Shown one piece after another: positions 8,203 through 16,039 of a stretch of 64,000 bases of DNA. Made by a program: the position numbers and the translations under genes. The number at the start of each line of letters is the position of its first letter. Position 1 is the stretch's first letter. The notes under the pieces were generated by a model. The model worked only from the letters and a program-made list of their open reading frames with translations, had not been told where the DNA came from and ran no database searches. This DNA comes from Caldicoprobacter oshimai DSM 21659 (GTDB taxonomy: Bacteria; Bacillota; Clostridia; Caldicoprobacterales; Caldicoprobacteraceae): positions 124,001-188,000 of the forward strand of contig JAGB01000001.1 in the NCBI GenBank assembly GCA_000526435.1, written 5' to 3'.

Positions 8203-9784
8203 ATGTTGTTGAGTATACAAAAAGTTAAAGAAACATACAACATCAGCAGAAGTACATTAATAAATTGGGAAAAGGAAGGGTTAATAACTCCAATTAGGAC
8301 GCCAAAAGGGAGAAGAAGATACAAAAAAGAAGGGGAAGACATGATAACAATGCAGGCTAAACTTACTTTCCCAAGCAAGGAAGATGAGCAAAGAGTGCTG
8401 GATTTAATGAGAAGATGGTCATCCTGCATGAGATATGCATATAACAGGCTTTTAGAAGGCTCGAGCAGAAACACACTAAAAAGAGAGGGTTTTTAATTTA
8501 AATTCGAGGTATGTAGATGATGCGATAATGAAGGCAAAGAGCGTTTTAGAGTCTTGCAGAGAAAGGGATGAAAACCCCAGTAAGGTTATCTTTGGTGGCA
8601 GGAGTTTGTTTGATAAGCTCAAGAAACGGCACATAAACGGTAAGGCATACGAGAGGTTAAGACAAGAGTGGCAAGAGAGAAGGAAAGGCAATCTTTATTC
8701 AAGAGGTGACAGGAGCAAGAAAGGGAATCTCAACACAAGGATTGAGATATATGAAAATGGTGCTAGACTAAGAATCAACGTAGGAGAAAGAAAGTATGCG
8801 TATGCAAGGATACAAGCGGGATGGAAAAAAGGGAAGAGCCGGGAGGGATTGCTGCAAGCAGTAGGCAGTTGTGGAGAGGCTTATTCGGTTGAGCTAAAGC
8901 TTAAGAACGGCAAGGTATATGCCTATTTTACGATTGAAGAAGACTTTCCAGAAGTTGTGGTAACAAAGGAAAATGGGGTCATAGGCATAGACATTAACGC
9001 ATATCCGAATCACATAGCGTGGGCGGAAGCGGATGTGAATGGGCAGCTTGTAAGTTACGGCAAGATTCCGATGCCGCATCTTGCGAGCGGTAATTCAAAC
9101 AAGAGGGAATATTTTAGATGGAAGTATGCCCACGAGGTAGTAAGGCTAGCGGAAGAAAAGAAAAAAGCAATAGTAATCGAGAGGTTGGATATAAGGGACA
9201 AAGGGAAGAGAAGAGACTATTCGGGGAGGGAATCGAGGAGGATAAGGCATAATTTCAGCTACAGGTCGCTTTTGGAGAAGGTCAAGATTTTAGCACAGCG
9301 GAAGGGTATACAGGTTATAGAGGTTAATCCCGTATATACATCAGTGATAGGGCTTTTAAAGTATACGCCGCAGTATATGATAAGCAAGGACGTAGCGGCG
9401 TCGTATGTGATAGCGAGGAGAGGGCTTGGACTAAAAGAGCAGATTCCGGATGGGTATATGGCAATTGTAGAGCATTTAGATGTTGGGGAATTAGAGGGAT
9501 TGAAAGAGCATGTAAAGAAAACGGTTAAGAATAAACAGTTGAGGAAGAAACGTTTGAGAGAAATAGACAGGGTTAAAAAGTTTATACAAAGCCTTGGGAG
9601 TGAGCCAGGGGAGGAATCAAGACCTCTGTATGGAACAAGTCTTGGTGCCTGTAGCGGAAGCTACAGACTCTGGCGAGTTCTCAAGGTAGCGGTGGTAACG
9701 CCACTCTCTCCTGAGAGGGTATTAAGAGATGTCTCTGCCCTGAGGAGGGTGATGTACTCAGGGCAAGTGGGGAGACCCGGATAA
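8203..9784 (+). pseudogene. MerR-type helix-turn-helix fused to zinc-finger-less TnpB, frameshifted
   Basis: Residues 1-43 from 8203 resemble the MerR-like N-terminus of IS607 TnpA ('STLINWEKEGLITPIRTPKG'). The frame then runs into a TnpB N-terminus ('MQAKLTFPSKEDEQRVLDLM', from 8341) and stops at 8496. A second frame, open from about 8480 to 9784, carries the rest of TnpB with the RuvC-like residues Asp (codon 8990-8992, 'GIDINAYP'), Glu (9179-9181, 'VIERLDI') and Asp (9389-9391, 'SKDVAASYV'). The usual CxxC zinc finger between Glu and the last Asp is missing. A +1 frameshift lies near the A5, G3 and T5 runs at 8478-8494. The last roughly 60 codons read through the structured 3' RNA region. 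Confidence 0.75.
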
Positions 9785-9918
9785 GGGCGTGAGTTCCTGC
9801 TTCTTGGGGCAGGGGCTATGGTTGTCCCAAATACCGCCAGCTGGGGGTGGGACAACTTGAAAGGCGGTAAGAAATACCCCAGCCGTCTAAACCTGTACAG
9901 TGTTGTACAGTTTAGATG
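9641..9918 (+). ncRNA. Putative omega (guide) RNA scaffold at the 3' end of the TnpB element
   Basis: The segment is a run of strong helices. CTGTAGC/GCTACAG (9649-9655 with 9660-9666) closes a GGAA tetraloop. GCCCTGAG/CTCAGGGC pairs 9737-9744 with 9757-9764. GTTGTCCC/GGGACAAC pairs 9821-9828 with 9849-9856. The loop of this last stem contains ACCGCC (9833-9838), which can pair with GGCGGT (9863-9868), and GCTGGGG (9840-9846), which can pair with CCCCAGC (9877-9883), both as pseudoknots. A terminal hairpin at 9886-9916 ends near the element boundary. TnpB omega RNAs come from this position and carry pseudoknots, so this is the best interpretation. Confidence 0.6.
9886..9916. repeat. Terminal imperfect palindrome of the element
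   Basis: TCTAAACCTGTACA (9886-9899) pairs with TGTACAGTTTAGA (9904-9916) around a GTGT loop, with one bulged C. Such hairpins mark the right ends of IS200/IS605-type elements. It could equally be the last helix of the guide RNA. It contains the ATG at 9916. Confidence 0.6.
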
Positions 9919-10167
9919 ACCAGGGCTCTTATGGCTAATATTATGATCAACTTGGGGCTGGCCATCCAGGAAAAGGACCTGAGGCGATTGAGGGAAAGCC
10001 TGCAGAAGATGTCGCCCAACGATGAAATTACCATAAGGTTAGAATCCGCATACAGCTATGAGGAGGATATAATCATAAACGAACTGGAAAGGCTGGGAAT
10101 GGACTACCGTTCCTATGGCGGCAAGGGTAATGACTTCTACGTCATTGTGAGGCGTAGGCTGCACTAA
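9916..10167 (+). CDS. Hypothetical protein, probably the 3' part of the interrupted host gene
   Basis: The 83-codon frame starts at an ATG that lies inside the element's terminal hairpin and has no Shine-Dalgarno sequence. An internal ATG at 9931 also lacks one. The protein is mixed alpha/beta, with 'LAIQEKDLRRLRESLQKMSPND', 'IIINELERLGMDYRSYGG' and a basic C-terminus 'VIVRRRLH'. I do not recognise a family. Joining codons from 9925 to the fragment at 8155 gives a continuous 93-codon gene with a good ribosome binding site. It may now be untranslated or weakly expressed. Confidence 0.55.
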   Translation: MTRALMANIMINLGLAIQEKDLRRLRESLQKMSPNDEITIRLESAYSYEEDIIINELERLGMDYRSYGGKGNDFYVIVRRRLH

Positions 10168-10170
10168 GAG

Positions 10171-10207
10171 GGCGTGATTCTATATCACGTCCTTGTTGTA
10201 TTATTTT
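10171..10207 (+). terminator. Probable terminator after the 10167 gene
   Basis: GGCGTGAT (10171-10178) pairs with ATCACGTCC (10184-10192) with one bulged T and a 5-base loop, followed by a T-rich but interrupted tract. Confidence 0.45.
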
Positions 10208-10295
10208 GTAAATGGGATACCATCCTATCCCCGATACAAAGTAGTCTAAAGTTCCAAGGTAGTTGAATATAATAAGCTTAGCAGGAGGGGTTAGG

Positions 10296-11051
10296 ATGGT
10301 ATTAAATAAGCTGGGTAAGGATATAATGGCGCTTTTGTATGTGGTGATCTTTTTCCTTTTATATGTGGCCATGGAAGACTACAGCTTGAAGTTTGACTCT
10401 GAGCCTGAGGTGCCGGTTGCCAGCCAGGCTGCGAGCAAGATGAAGGGTAATGACGCCGAACAATATGAAGGAGAGTATAACATTTTCATCGACTTGACCG
10501 AATCCATGCTGTACCTGTTTAAAGGGAATAAGCTGGTCAAGAAGTATCCCATAGCCCAGGGCAAGCCTTCCACACCGTCTCCCATTGGGGTTTGGGAGAT
10601 TGTGAGCAAGGCCAGGAACTGGGGTTCAGGGTTTGGTACTCGGTGGATGGGTTTAAACGTGCCCTGGGGGACATACGGCATTCACGGGACCAACAGGCCG
10701 GAGTCTATAGGGCGCAGGGCATCCGCTGGATGCTTCCGCATGAGGAACAGGGACGTTGAGGAGCTATATGACCTGGTGCCCTACCGCACAAAGGTGGTGG
10801 TGTACGGTGGCCCCTTTGGCAACCTTGGCAGCCAGCTTGTAAGGCTGGAGCCGGGGGACCGAAACTCCCATGTGCTGGAAGTACAGAAAAGGCTAAAGCG
10901 TTTGGGCTACTACCAGGGAAGTCTGGACGGCATATACGGCGAGGGCATGAAGTACGCCCTTCTAAAGTTTAAAAAGGAACATGGATTGCCTGTAAACCAC
11001 TATGTGGACTGGGCTACCTACAAAGCGCTGGGGATTATCCCATTTGAATGA
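10296..11051 (+). CDS. L,D-transpeptidase with C-terminal peptidoglycan-binding domain
   Basis: About 251 residues. An N-terminal membrane segment ('IMALLYVVIFFLLYVAM', about 9-25) is followed by a YkuD catalytic domain with 'IFIDLTESMLYLFKGNKLV' and the active-site motif 'HGTNRPESIG...SAGCFRMRN' carrying the catalytic His and Cys. A PG_binding_1 domain closes the protein ('HVLEVQKRLKRLGYYQGSLDG'). It would form 3-3 cross-links or act in spore or cell-wall modification outside the membrane. ATG at 10296 has AGGAGGGG at 10283-10290; the upstream codon at 10263 lacks a site. Confidence 0.92.
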   Translation: MVLNKLGKDIMALLYVVIFFLLYVAMEDYSLKFDSEPEVPVASQAASKMKGNDAEQYEGEYNIFIDLTESMLYLFKGNKLVKKYPIAQGKPSTPSPIGVWEIVSKARNWGSGFGTRWMGLNVPWGTYGIHGTNRPESIGRRASAGCFRMRNRDVEELYDLVPYRTKVVVYGGPFGNLGSQLVRLEPGDRNSHVLEVQKRLKRLGYYQGSLDGIYGEGMKYALLKFKKEHGLPVNHYVDWATYKALGIIPFE

Positions 11052-11102
11052 GAGGAATTGGAGGAAATTGAAGCTGGAAGATGTGCTGGAGGTACAAAAG
11101 AT

Positions 11103-12098
11103 ATGTTGACCAAAGTGATTGTAACCGAAACCGTTGATCCGTGGTGGAATTTGGCAGTAGAAGAGCATCTGCTTGGAAATGTGCAGCCAAACGAATGCAT
11201 ACTGTATCTATGGCAAAACCAAAATACCGTGGTAATTGGCAAGAACCAGAACCCGTGGAAAGAATGCCGAGTTGACCTGCTGGAAAAAGAAGGGGGTAAA
11301 TTGGCAAGGCGCATCTCTGGCGGAGGAGCTGTGTTCCACGATTTGGGTAATCTCAACTTTTCCTTTCTGGTGGACAGGGAAAAGTTTCATATTCCCTCTC
11401 AGCTGGAGGTCATTTTATCGGCTGTTCGAAAGCTGGGCGTAAATGCCCAGTTCAGCGGGCGCAACGATTTGGTGGTGGATGGCAAGAAATTTTCGGGTAA
11501 CGCCTTTTGTTACCGCAAGCATTCGGCCCTGCATCACGGGACAATCCTGGTATCGCTGGATTACGATAAGATGGTGAGGTACCTGCAGGTGCCCCAGCAG
11601 AAGATTCAGAGCAAGGGCATTGAATCGGTGCGCTCCAGGGTGATCAACCTGGCCGATATAAATCCCAGCATAGCGGTAGAAGACGTCAAGAAGTCGGTGG
11701 TGGAGTGCTTCAAGAAGCTTTACGGGGACGGAGGTCCTGTCCTGTATGCTGATGAGGTCATTGACAGACAGCAGGTTGAAAGGCTGTACCGCAAGTATTC
11801 ATCGTGGGAATGGCGATACGGCGAAACACCCCAGTTTAATATGACTATAGATACCCGTTTCAGCTGGGGTGGCATAGAATTATGCTTTTTGCTTGAAAAG
11901 GGCACTATACAAAACGTCACAGTATATTCCGATGCGATGGACGAAGCGTTTATTGAGATGATACCTCAAGCCCTTAAAGGGTGCGCCTTTAATTCTCAAG
12001 CTATGGCTCAGGCGCTGTCGGATATAAATGCAAATGAAGGCCAGAGAAAGCAAATGCTAGACGATATCGTTCAATGGATACTAGGCAATGGTTTTTAG
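11103..12098 (+). CDS. lplA: Lipoate-protein ligase A
   Basis: About 331 residues of the biotin/lipoate ligase (LplA) family. It activates lipoate with ATP and attaches it to lipoyl domains. The N-terminal domain has 'WWNLAVEEHLL', 'WQNQNTVVIGKNQNPWKE', 'RRISGGGAVFHDLGNLNFSF' and the catalytic lysine region 'GRNDLVVDGKKFSGNAF'. A C-terminal accessory domain follows ('WRYGETPQFN'). ATG at 11103, with GGAGG at 11088-11092, is preferred to TTG at 11058. It is followed 14 bases later by the TPR gene. Confidence 0.93.
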   Translation: MLTKVIVTETVDPWWNLAVEEHLLGNVQPNECILYLWQNQNTVVIGKNQNPWKECRVDLLEKEGGKLARRISGGGAVFHDLGNLNFSFLVDREKFHIPSQLEVILSAVRKLGVNAQFSGRNDLVVDGKKFSGNAFCYRKHSALHHGTILVSLDYDKMVRYLQVPQQKIQSKGIESVRSRVINLADINPSIAVEDVKKSVVECFKKLYGDGGPVLYADEVIDRQQVERLYRKYSSWEWRYGETPQFNMTIDTRFSWGGIELCFLLEKGTIQNVTVYSDAMDEAFIEMIPQALKGCAFNSQAMAQALSDINANEGQRKQMLDDIVQWILGNGF

Positions 12099-12112
12099 GC
12101 AGGTGATTTTTT

Positions 12113-12826
12113 ATGGGTTTGATAGGTAACATATACGGCCTTTTGGGATACTATTGCCATGTAAGGGACAAGCTGGATAAAGCCATGCGCTTTTATGAAA
12201 AGGGTATGGTGCATGATATGACCAAGCCATCCTACAAGCTGGCTTACGGGGTCCTGCTTTTAAAAAGCGGCCAGTTTCAGAAAGCCAGAGACATCTTCAG
12301 CAGCGTACTCATCGATCCCCGTTACAAGGACTCGGTGAGAAACATGGCAAAGCTGAACTTAAGCCTGGCGTATTGGAAGCTGGGGGATATCGATACGGCC
12401 ATCGAGATGCTCAGGGAGCTTCACAGAAAACAGAGAACCTCCAGGATATATGAGGCTTTGGGGTATCTGCTCATTGAAAAAGGGAACTTGGATGAAGCGC
12501 TCAAGTACAATTTGGAAGCCGTAAAGTACGATGCCGAGGACCCCGTTATACTGGATAACCTGGCTCAGACCTACTACATGATGGGCAAGCTAAAGGAGGC
12601 CAAGAGGTATTTCGAAAAAGCCGAGTCGCTTAAGGAGGACCAGGTCTCTACGCTTTATTATCTAGGGTGTATCTATCAACAGGAAGGCAACCTTCAGGCT
12701 GCCAAAGAAAAACTTGAAAAGGCATTGGGATGCAATATCAACCCTTTGAGCACCATAAGCAGGGAAGCGATACAGCAAAAGCTGGAGGAGATAAACCACG
12801 CCCTTCAATCCAGCAGTCTCAAGTAA
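12113..12826 (+). CDS. Tetratricopeptide repeat protein
   Basis: About 237 residues made almost wholly of TPR-like helical pairs, for example 'YKLAYGVLLLKSGQFQKARDIF', 'LSLAYWKLGDIDTAIEML', 'LGYLLIEKGNLDEALKYN', 'LAQTYYMMGKLKEAKRYF' and 'LGCIYQQEGNLQAAKEKL'. TPRs mediate protein-protein contacts; the partner is unknown. There is a weak hydrophobic N-terminus but no clear signal peptide. The start follows AGGTGA. Its last 22 bases overlap the end of the convergent PBP gene. Confidence 0.85.
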   Translation: MGLIGNIYGLLGYYCHVRDKLDKAMRFYEKGMVHDMTKPSYKLAYGVLLLKSGQFQKARDIFSSVLIDPRYKDSVRNMAKLNLSLAYWKLGDIDTAIEMLRELHRKQRTSRIYEALGYLLIEKGNLDEALKYNLEAVKYDAEDPVILDNLAQTYYMMGKLKEAKRYFEKAESLKEDQVSTLYYLGCIYQQEGNLQAAKEKLEKALGCNINPLSTISREAIQQKLEEINHALQSSSLK

Positions 12827-15324
12827 ACGGTTTTCCTTCTGCTCTGCTGCGGGGTGACATCCGCCCTATCGATATTTTCAGATGTGCTCTCTGCTTGTGG
12901 CGCGCCATCGGATTCAGCCGATAACGGTACCACAACCGAAAGGTGGGCGGTGGGAGTGCCCTGCAGCGGTTGGCCGTCTGTTTCGACTTCAGGGTGTATG
13001 GGTACTATAAAGTAGGTGTATTTTTTGCCGCGGTCTACAAAGGTATCGGTCCACTCTACCTTATCCAGGGTTTCCCTTTTGATTTGGTGGATGAGCAACG
13101 GAGTATTTCTATCCTCTTCTAATCTATAAATGTTGTAAGCAGCAAAGGTATCTTGCGGCTTAAAGGAGATGACCGGCAAGCCAGCATCATTCAAGGTTAC
13201 TTTGAAATCGGAAGGTGCCTGTGGGGGCACCCAATAGTCTGATTGTTGGGTGGGTGCGGTTTCGGGGGTAAAGTATTCGGTTATGACATAAGCAGGCGGC
13301 GTAAGGGGAGATGCCAGAAACGCCTTTCTTTGTTCTTTTAGCGCCTTGGCATCCAGCTTGACCTCTATGATGTTGGCAGGTTTTTTAAATGCAGGGGCCT
13401 TTTCATCCTGATATATGTATCTAAAGATGGCTTTTGCGACCTCGGCAGGATATTTCCCGCCCACCGCATCTGGAGGCAGATAGTGCTGCCTGTCCACGTT
13501 GTCGTATCCCATCCAGACGGTGACGACGTACTGCGGGTTATACGCGACAATCCAGGCGTCCTTTACCCCGTCTATTCCTGCAAATTCTGCGGTATCGGGA
13601 AGCTCCACTGTACCAGTCTTGGCTGCCAGTGGTATATTTAGGTCTTTAAGCCTGGTGGCTGTCCCGTTTTCAACCGCTGAGCGCAATATATCGTTTAAGA
13701 TGAAGGCACCTTCTTCGCTCATTATCTGTTTTTTCACGGGTTTTGATTGATATACCGTGATGCCGTAAGAGTTTTCTATACGGCGTATTGTGGTGTAATC
13801 CTTGTATCTTCCGTTGTCAGCAAGTGCAGCATATGCTCTGGCAAGCTGTATAGGCGTTACGCCTTTATAAAATCCCCCCAGGGCAATGGGAAGGCTGTAT
13901 CTGTCCTGCTCTGCAAAAGGTATTCCAAACTTCTCGGCAAAAGAAATTCCGTTTTGAATCCCTATATCTTTGAGTATGCGCACGGCAGGGACGTTTATCG
14001 AATCGGCCAGGGCCTCTCTGACCGTTACCCATCCGCGGTATCTGCCATCGAAATTTGAGGGCTTGTAATTGCCAAACTGCGCTTGGGCATCCAGTACAAA
14101 GGTGACAGGGGTGTAGCCAAAATATTCAATGGCAGGGCCGTATACCAGCAATGGCTTTATGGCTGAACCGGGCTGTTTTGGCATTTGAATCGCTCTGTTT
14201 AACCCTTTTTGTATGACGGTGCTTCCATCGAGGTATTCCCTGCCGCCGATTATGGCACGAATTTCCCCCGATGGCACATCCAGCACCACCAAAGCGCTCT
14301 CACAGGGGATGCCGCTTGCAGGGCATCGGGGGAACAGTTCATCTTTGGAATACAGTTCCTCCACGTATTTTTGTAGCTGCCTGTCAAGAGTGGTGTATAT
14401 CCTATATCCCTGTGTCAGCAAGGCTTCTTCAGATACCCCGAGTATATCAGCTGCTTCCTCCAGAACCATGTCCATAAAAAAGCGGTGGGGATAGCTTCTG
14501 GGCGACGGTTTGGCAAATATCAGCTTTTCTGCCTTGGCTTTTTCGCCTTCCTCACGAGAGAGGTATCCATACTTGACCATGAGGTCTATTACCAGGTCCT
14601 TTCGCTTCAGGGATTCTTCCATGTTGTTAAACGGAGAATACGTTGACGGGCTTTTGGGAATGCCTGCCAGTAAGGCTGCTTCGGCCACTGTTAAGTCCTT
14701 GGCCGACTTGCCAAAATACAGCCTTGAAGCTGCTTCTATCCCATAAGTCCCCTTGCCGAAATATATCAGGTTGAGGTACATTTGGAGTATCTGATCCTTG
14801 GAATACAACTTTTCCAGCCTGTAGGCTAGGTATATCTCCTGGAGCTTTCTGTGGATGGTCTTTTTTTGCGTGAGAAAGGCGTTGCGCACTACCTGCTGGG
14901 TGATGGTGCTTGCGCCTTCTGCATATCTGCCCTGCTTTATGTTTTGAATCAGGGCTCCGAATAAGCGCTTTATATCAAAGCCGTGATGCCGATAGAAGCG
15001 TATATCCTCTACGGCGATAAATGCGTTTTTGACGTGGTCCGGGAGTTCTGATAATGAGACCTTTATCCTGTTTTCTACACCATATATGCTGGTTATAAAG
15101 TTATCGTTTACATCGTATATGAATGATGATTGCTCTATGTTTTCGATTTGAGTTAAATCGACATCTCTCCATTTGTTTATAATGATGCTTAAATATACAG
15201 CTGTTAACATGAGTCCTCCTGTGACAAAGCTCAACATACCTATAGCTATAGAACGATAAAGGGAACGGCGATTCTTTTTTCTCTTTCTGCTCATCCGTGA
15301 AGGTATCGGTTCGTGCTGGTTCAT
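12805..15324 (-). CDS. Class A penicillin-binding protein (transglycosylase/transpeptidase)
   Basis: An 839-residue PBP1A-type enzyme. A basic cytoplasmic N-terminus and one membrane helix (about 25-48) precede a GT51 glycosyltransferase domain ('AVEDIRFYRHHGFD', 'GASTITQQVVRN', 'YLNLIYFGKGTYG'). The transpeptidase domain has the catalytic SxxK in 'PGSAIKPLL', SxN in 'DSINVPA' and KTG in 'AAKTGTVELPD'. The C-terminal tail contains a fibronectin-like segment. It polymerises and cross-links peptidoglycan. The start has AGGAGGTTA upstream. A second class A PBP is at 24599. Confidence 0.95.
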   Translation of the reverse strand: MNQHEPIPSRMSRKRKKNRRSLYRSIAIGMLSFVTGGLMLTAVYLSIIINKWRDVDLTQIENIEQSSFIYDVNDNFITSIYGVENRIKVSLSELPDHVKNAFIAVEDIRFYRHHGFDIKRLFGALIQNIKQGRYAEGASTITQQVVRNAFLTQKKTIHRKLQEIYLAYRLEKLYSKDQILQMYLNLIYFGKGTYGIEAASRLYFGKSAKDLTVAEAALLAGIPKSPSTYSPFNNMEESLKRKDLVIDLMVKYGYLSREEGEKAKAEKLIFAKPSPRSYPHRFFMDMVLEEAADILGVSEEALLTQGYRIYTTLDRQLQKYVEELYSKDELFPRCPASGIPCESALVVLDVPSGEIRAIIGGREYLDGSTVIQKGLNRAIQMPKQPGSAIKPLLVYGPAIEYFGYTPVTFVLDAQAQFGNYKPSNFDGRYRGWVTVREALADSINVPAVRILKDIGIQNGISFAEKFGIPFAEQDRYSLPIALGGFYKGVTPIQLARAYAALADNGRYKDYTTIRRIENSYGITVYQSKPVKKQIMSEEGAFILNDILRSAVENGTATRLKDLNIPLAAKTGTVELPDTAEFAGIDGVKDAWIVAYNPQYVVTVWMGYDNVDRQHYLPPDAVGGKYPAEVAKAIFRYIYQDEKAPAFKKPANIIEVKLDAKALKEQRKAFLASPLTPPAYVITEYFTPETAPTQQSDYWVPPQAPSDFKVTLNDAGLPVISFKPQDTFAAYNIYRLEEDRNTPLLIHQIKRETLDKVEWTDTFVDRGKKYTYFIVPIHPEVETDGQPLQGTPTAHLSVVVPLSAESDGAPQAESTSENIDRADVTPQQSRRKTVYLRLLD

Positions 15325-15398
15325 AGGGAATAACCTCCTGCGATAATGTCGATTTCATCTTAAATTATTCCCTATAAACCGGAAAATTAAACTAAATT

Positions 15399-15420
15399 AA
15401 AAAGGCTCCTTATCGGAGCC
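15399..15420 (-). terminator. Terminator of speD
   Basis: On the minus strand GGCTCC and GGAGCC (plus 15404-15409 and 15415-15420) form a stem with a 5-base loop, followed by five T residues. It separates speD from the downstream PBP gene. Confidence 0.75.
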
Positions 15421-15424
15421 CTTG

Positions 15425-15802
15425 TTAACTGTTAAAATCTTCTACAATATGCATTTCACCCAGTCCGCGCTCTACGTTCATCTCGTAAATTCGGTTGGCC
15501 TCTAGTTTTTGGGCGATGATGGAAGCAGCTTTTTTAGGGTCAATGCGTTTGCCGCAGGTGAAAACGTCGATGCTGGCATACCCGTGCTCGGGAAAGGTGT
15601 GGATGGCCAAATGGGACTCGGAAACTATTACCACCCCTGACACGCCCTGAGGTGCAAACTGGTGAAATGTTACTTCCCTTACTTCAGCACCCGCTTGCAG
15701 CGCAGCGTCAGTCATCATCTTCTCGACGAACTTGATGTCGTTCAATAGTTCCCGGTTGCATTCCCAAAGTTCTAAAATGCAGTGCCTCGAATAGGTATCC
15801 AT
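15425..15802 (-). CDS. speD: S-adenosylmethionine decarboxylase proenzyme
   Basis: About 125 residues, the usual length for the bacterial class 1B enzyme. It decarboxylates S-adenosylmethionine to supply aminopropyl groups for spermidine. The proenzyme cleaves itself between Glu62 and Ser63 in '[14 protein letters not shown]' to make a pyruvoyl cofactor; His68 and Cys83 ('DVFTCG') match the conserved active-site residues. ATG at 15802 is favoured because the GGGGG Shine-Dalgarno sequence (plus 15811-15815) is 8 bases away. No other polyamine gene is in the window. A structured leader precedes it. Confidence 0.95.
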   Translation of the reverse strand: MDTYSRHCILELWECNRELLNDIKFVEKMMTDAALQAGAEVREVTFHQFAPQGVSGVVIVSESHLAIHTFPEHGYASIDVFTCGKRIDPKKAASIIAQKLEANRIYEMNVERGLGEMHIVEDFNS

Positions 15803-15806
15803 CAGC

Positions 15807-15933
15807 AAAACCCCCTTTACTTAAAATTTTTAAGTATCCACTTACGGGGGTAGGTTAGTACAACTGATGTCCTAGTCCCCGTAATAAAGGACAGGCTCAG
15901 CAGATGTCCCAACCCTTTGATAAGTGGATACTT
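15807..15933 (-). promoter_or_regulatory. Structured 5' leader of speD (riboswitch-like, unassigned)
   Basis: On the minus strand a perfect 13-bp helix (plus 15921-15933 with 15832-15844) closes a 102-base domain. Nested inside are GGTTGG/CTAACC (15914-15909 with 15858-15853) and CTGA-gcc-TGTCC/GGACATCAG (15900-15889 with 15872-15864). ACCCCC (15851-15846), next to the closing stem, is complementary to GGGGGT of the speD Shine-Dalgarno sequence (15815-15810). A second hairpin, ACTTAAA/TTTAAGT, shares bases with the closing stem. I match it to no known riboswitch consensus. Confidence 0.6.
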
Positions 15934-15974
15934 TCTTTAGCAAAATCTTTGCATGCTGCACTATACTTTAGCAT

Positions 15975-16004
15975 AAATCGAAAAAAAAATCAATTACTAT
16001 TCTC
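15975..16004 (-). promoter_or_regulatory. Possible speD promoter
   Basis: On the minus strand TTGATT lies 17 bases upstream of TAAAGT, with another TATAGT a few bases on. The match is moderate, and the spacer contains a T run. It would place the start just before the structured leader. Confidence 0.3.
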
Positions 16005-16039
16005 CAAATTTTTGAGTAAATTTAATAGGTTTTTTGAAC

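Larger units (their letters stand above)
8193..9923 (+). mobile_element. TnpB-type insertion element (IS607/IS605-like, no intact transposase)
   Basis: The element holds a MerR-like helix-turn-helix fused to a TnpB-like gene and a 3' end of nested hairpins. It contains neither a serine-recombinase catalytic domain (IS607 TnpA) nor a Y1 transposase (IS605 TnpA), so any movement would need a transposase in trans. The ends are inferred. Removing about 8193-9923 joins the fragment at 8155 to the frame ending at 10167 in phase, leaving GG at the join; the exact ends could shift by several bases. The coding strand is rich in purines and lysine codons, unlike the neighbouring genes. Confidence 0.65.

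Noticed and set aside
8203-8496. Stand-alone MerR-family regulator
   Set aside because: After 43 residues the frame continues into a TnpB N-terminus and there is no effector or coiled-coil region, so it is part of the mobile element.
9661-9855. Minus-strand frame in the element 3' end
   Set aside because: It is produced by the paired helices of the putative guide RNA and has no start signals.
15832-15933. Miniature inverted-repeat transposon upstream of speD
   Set aside because: The 13-bp inverted repeats would fit, but the interior folds into nested helices, no target-site duplication is visible and a strand pairs with the speD Shine-Dalgarno. A regulatory RNA fits better; a genome-wide copy search would decide.
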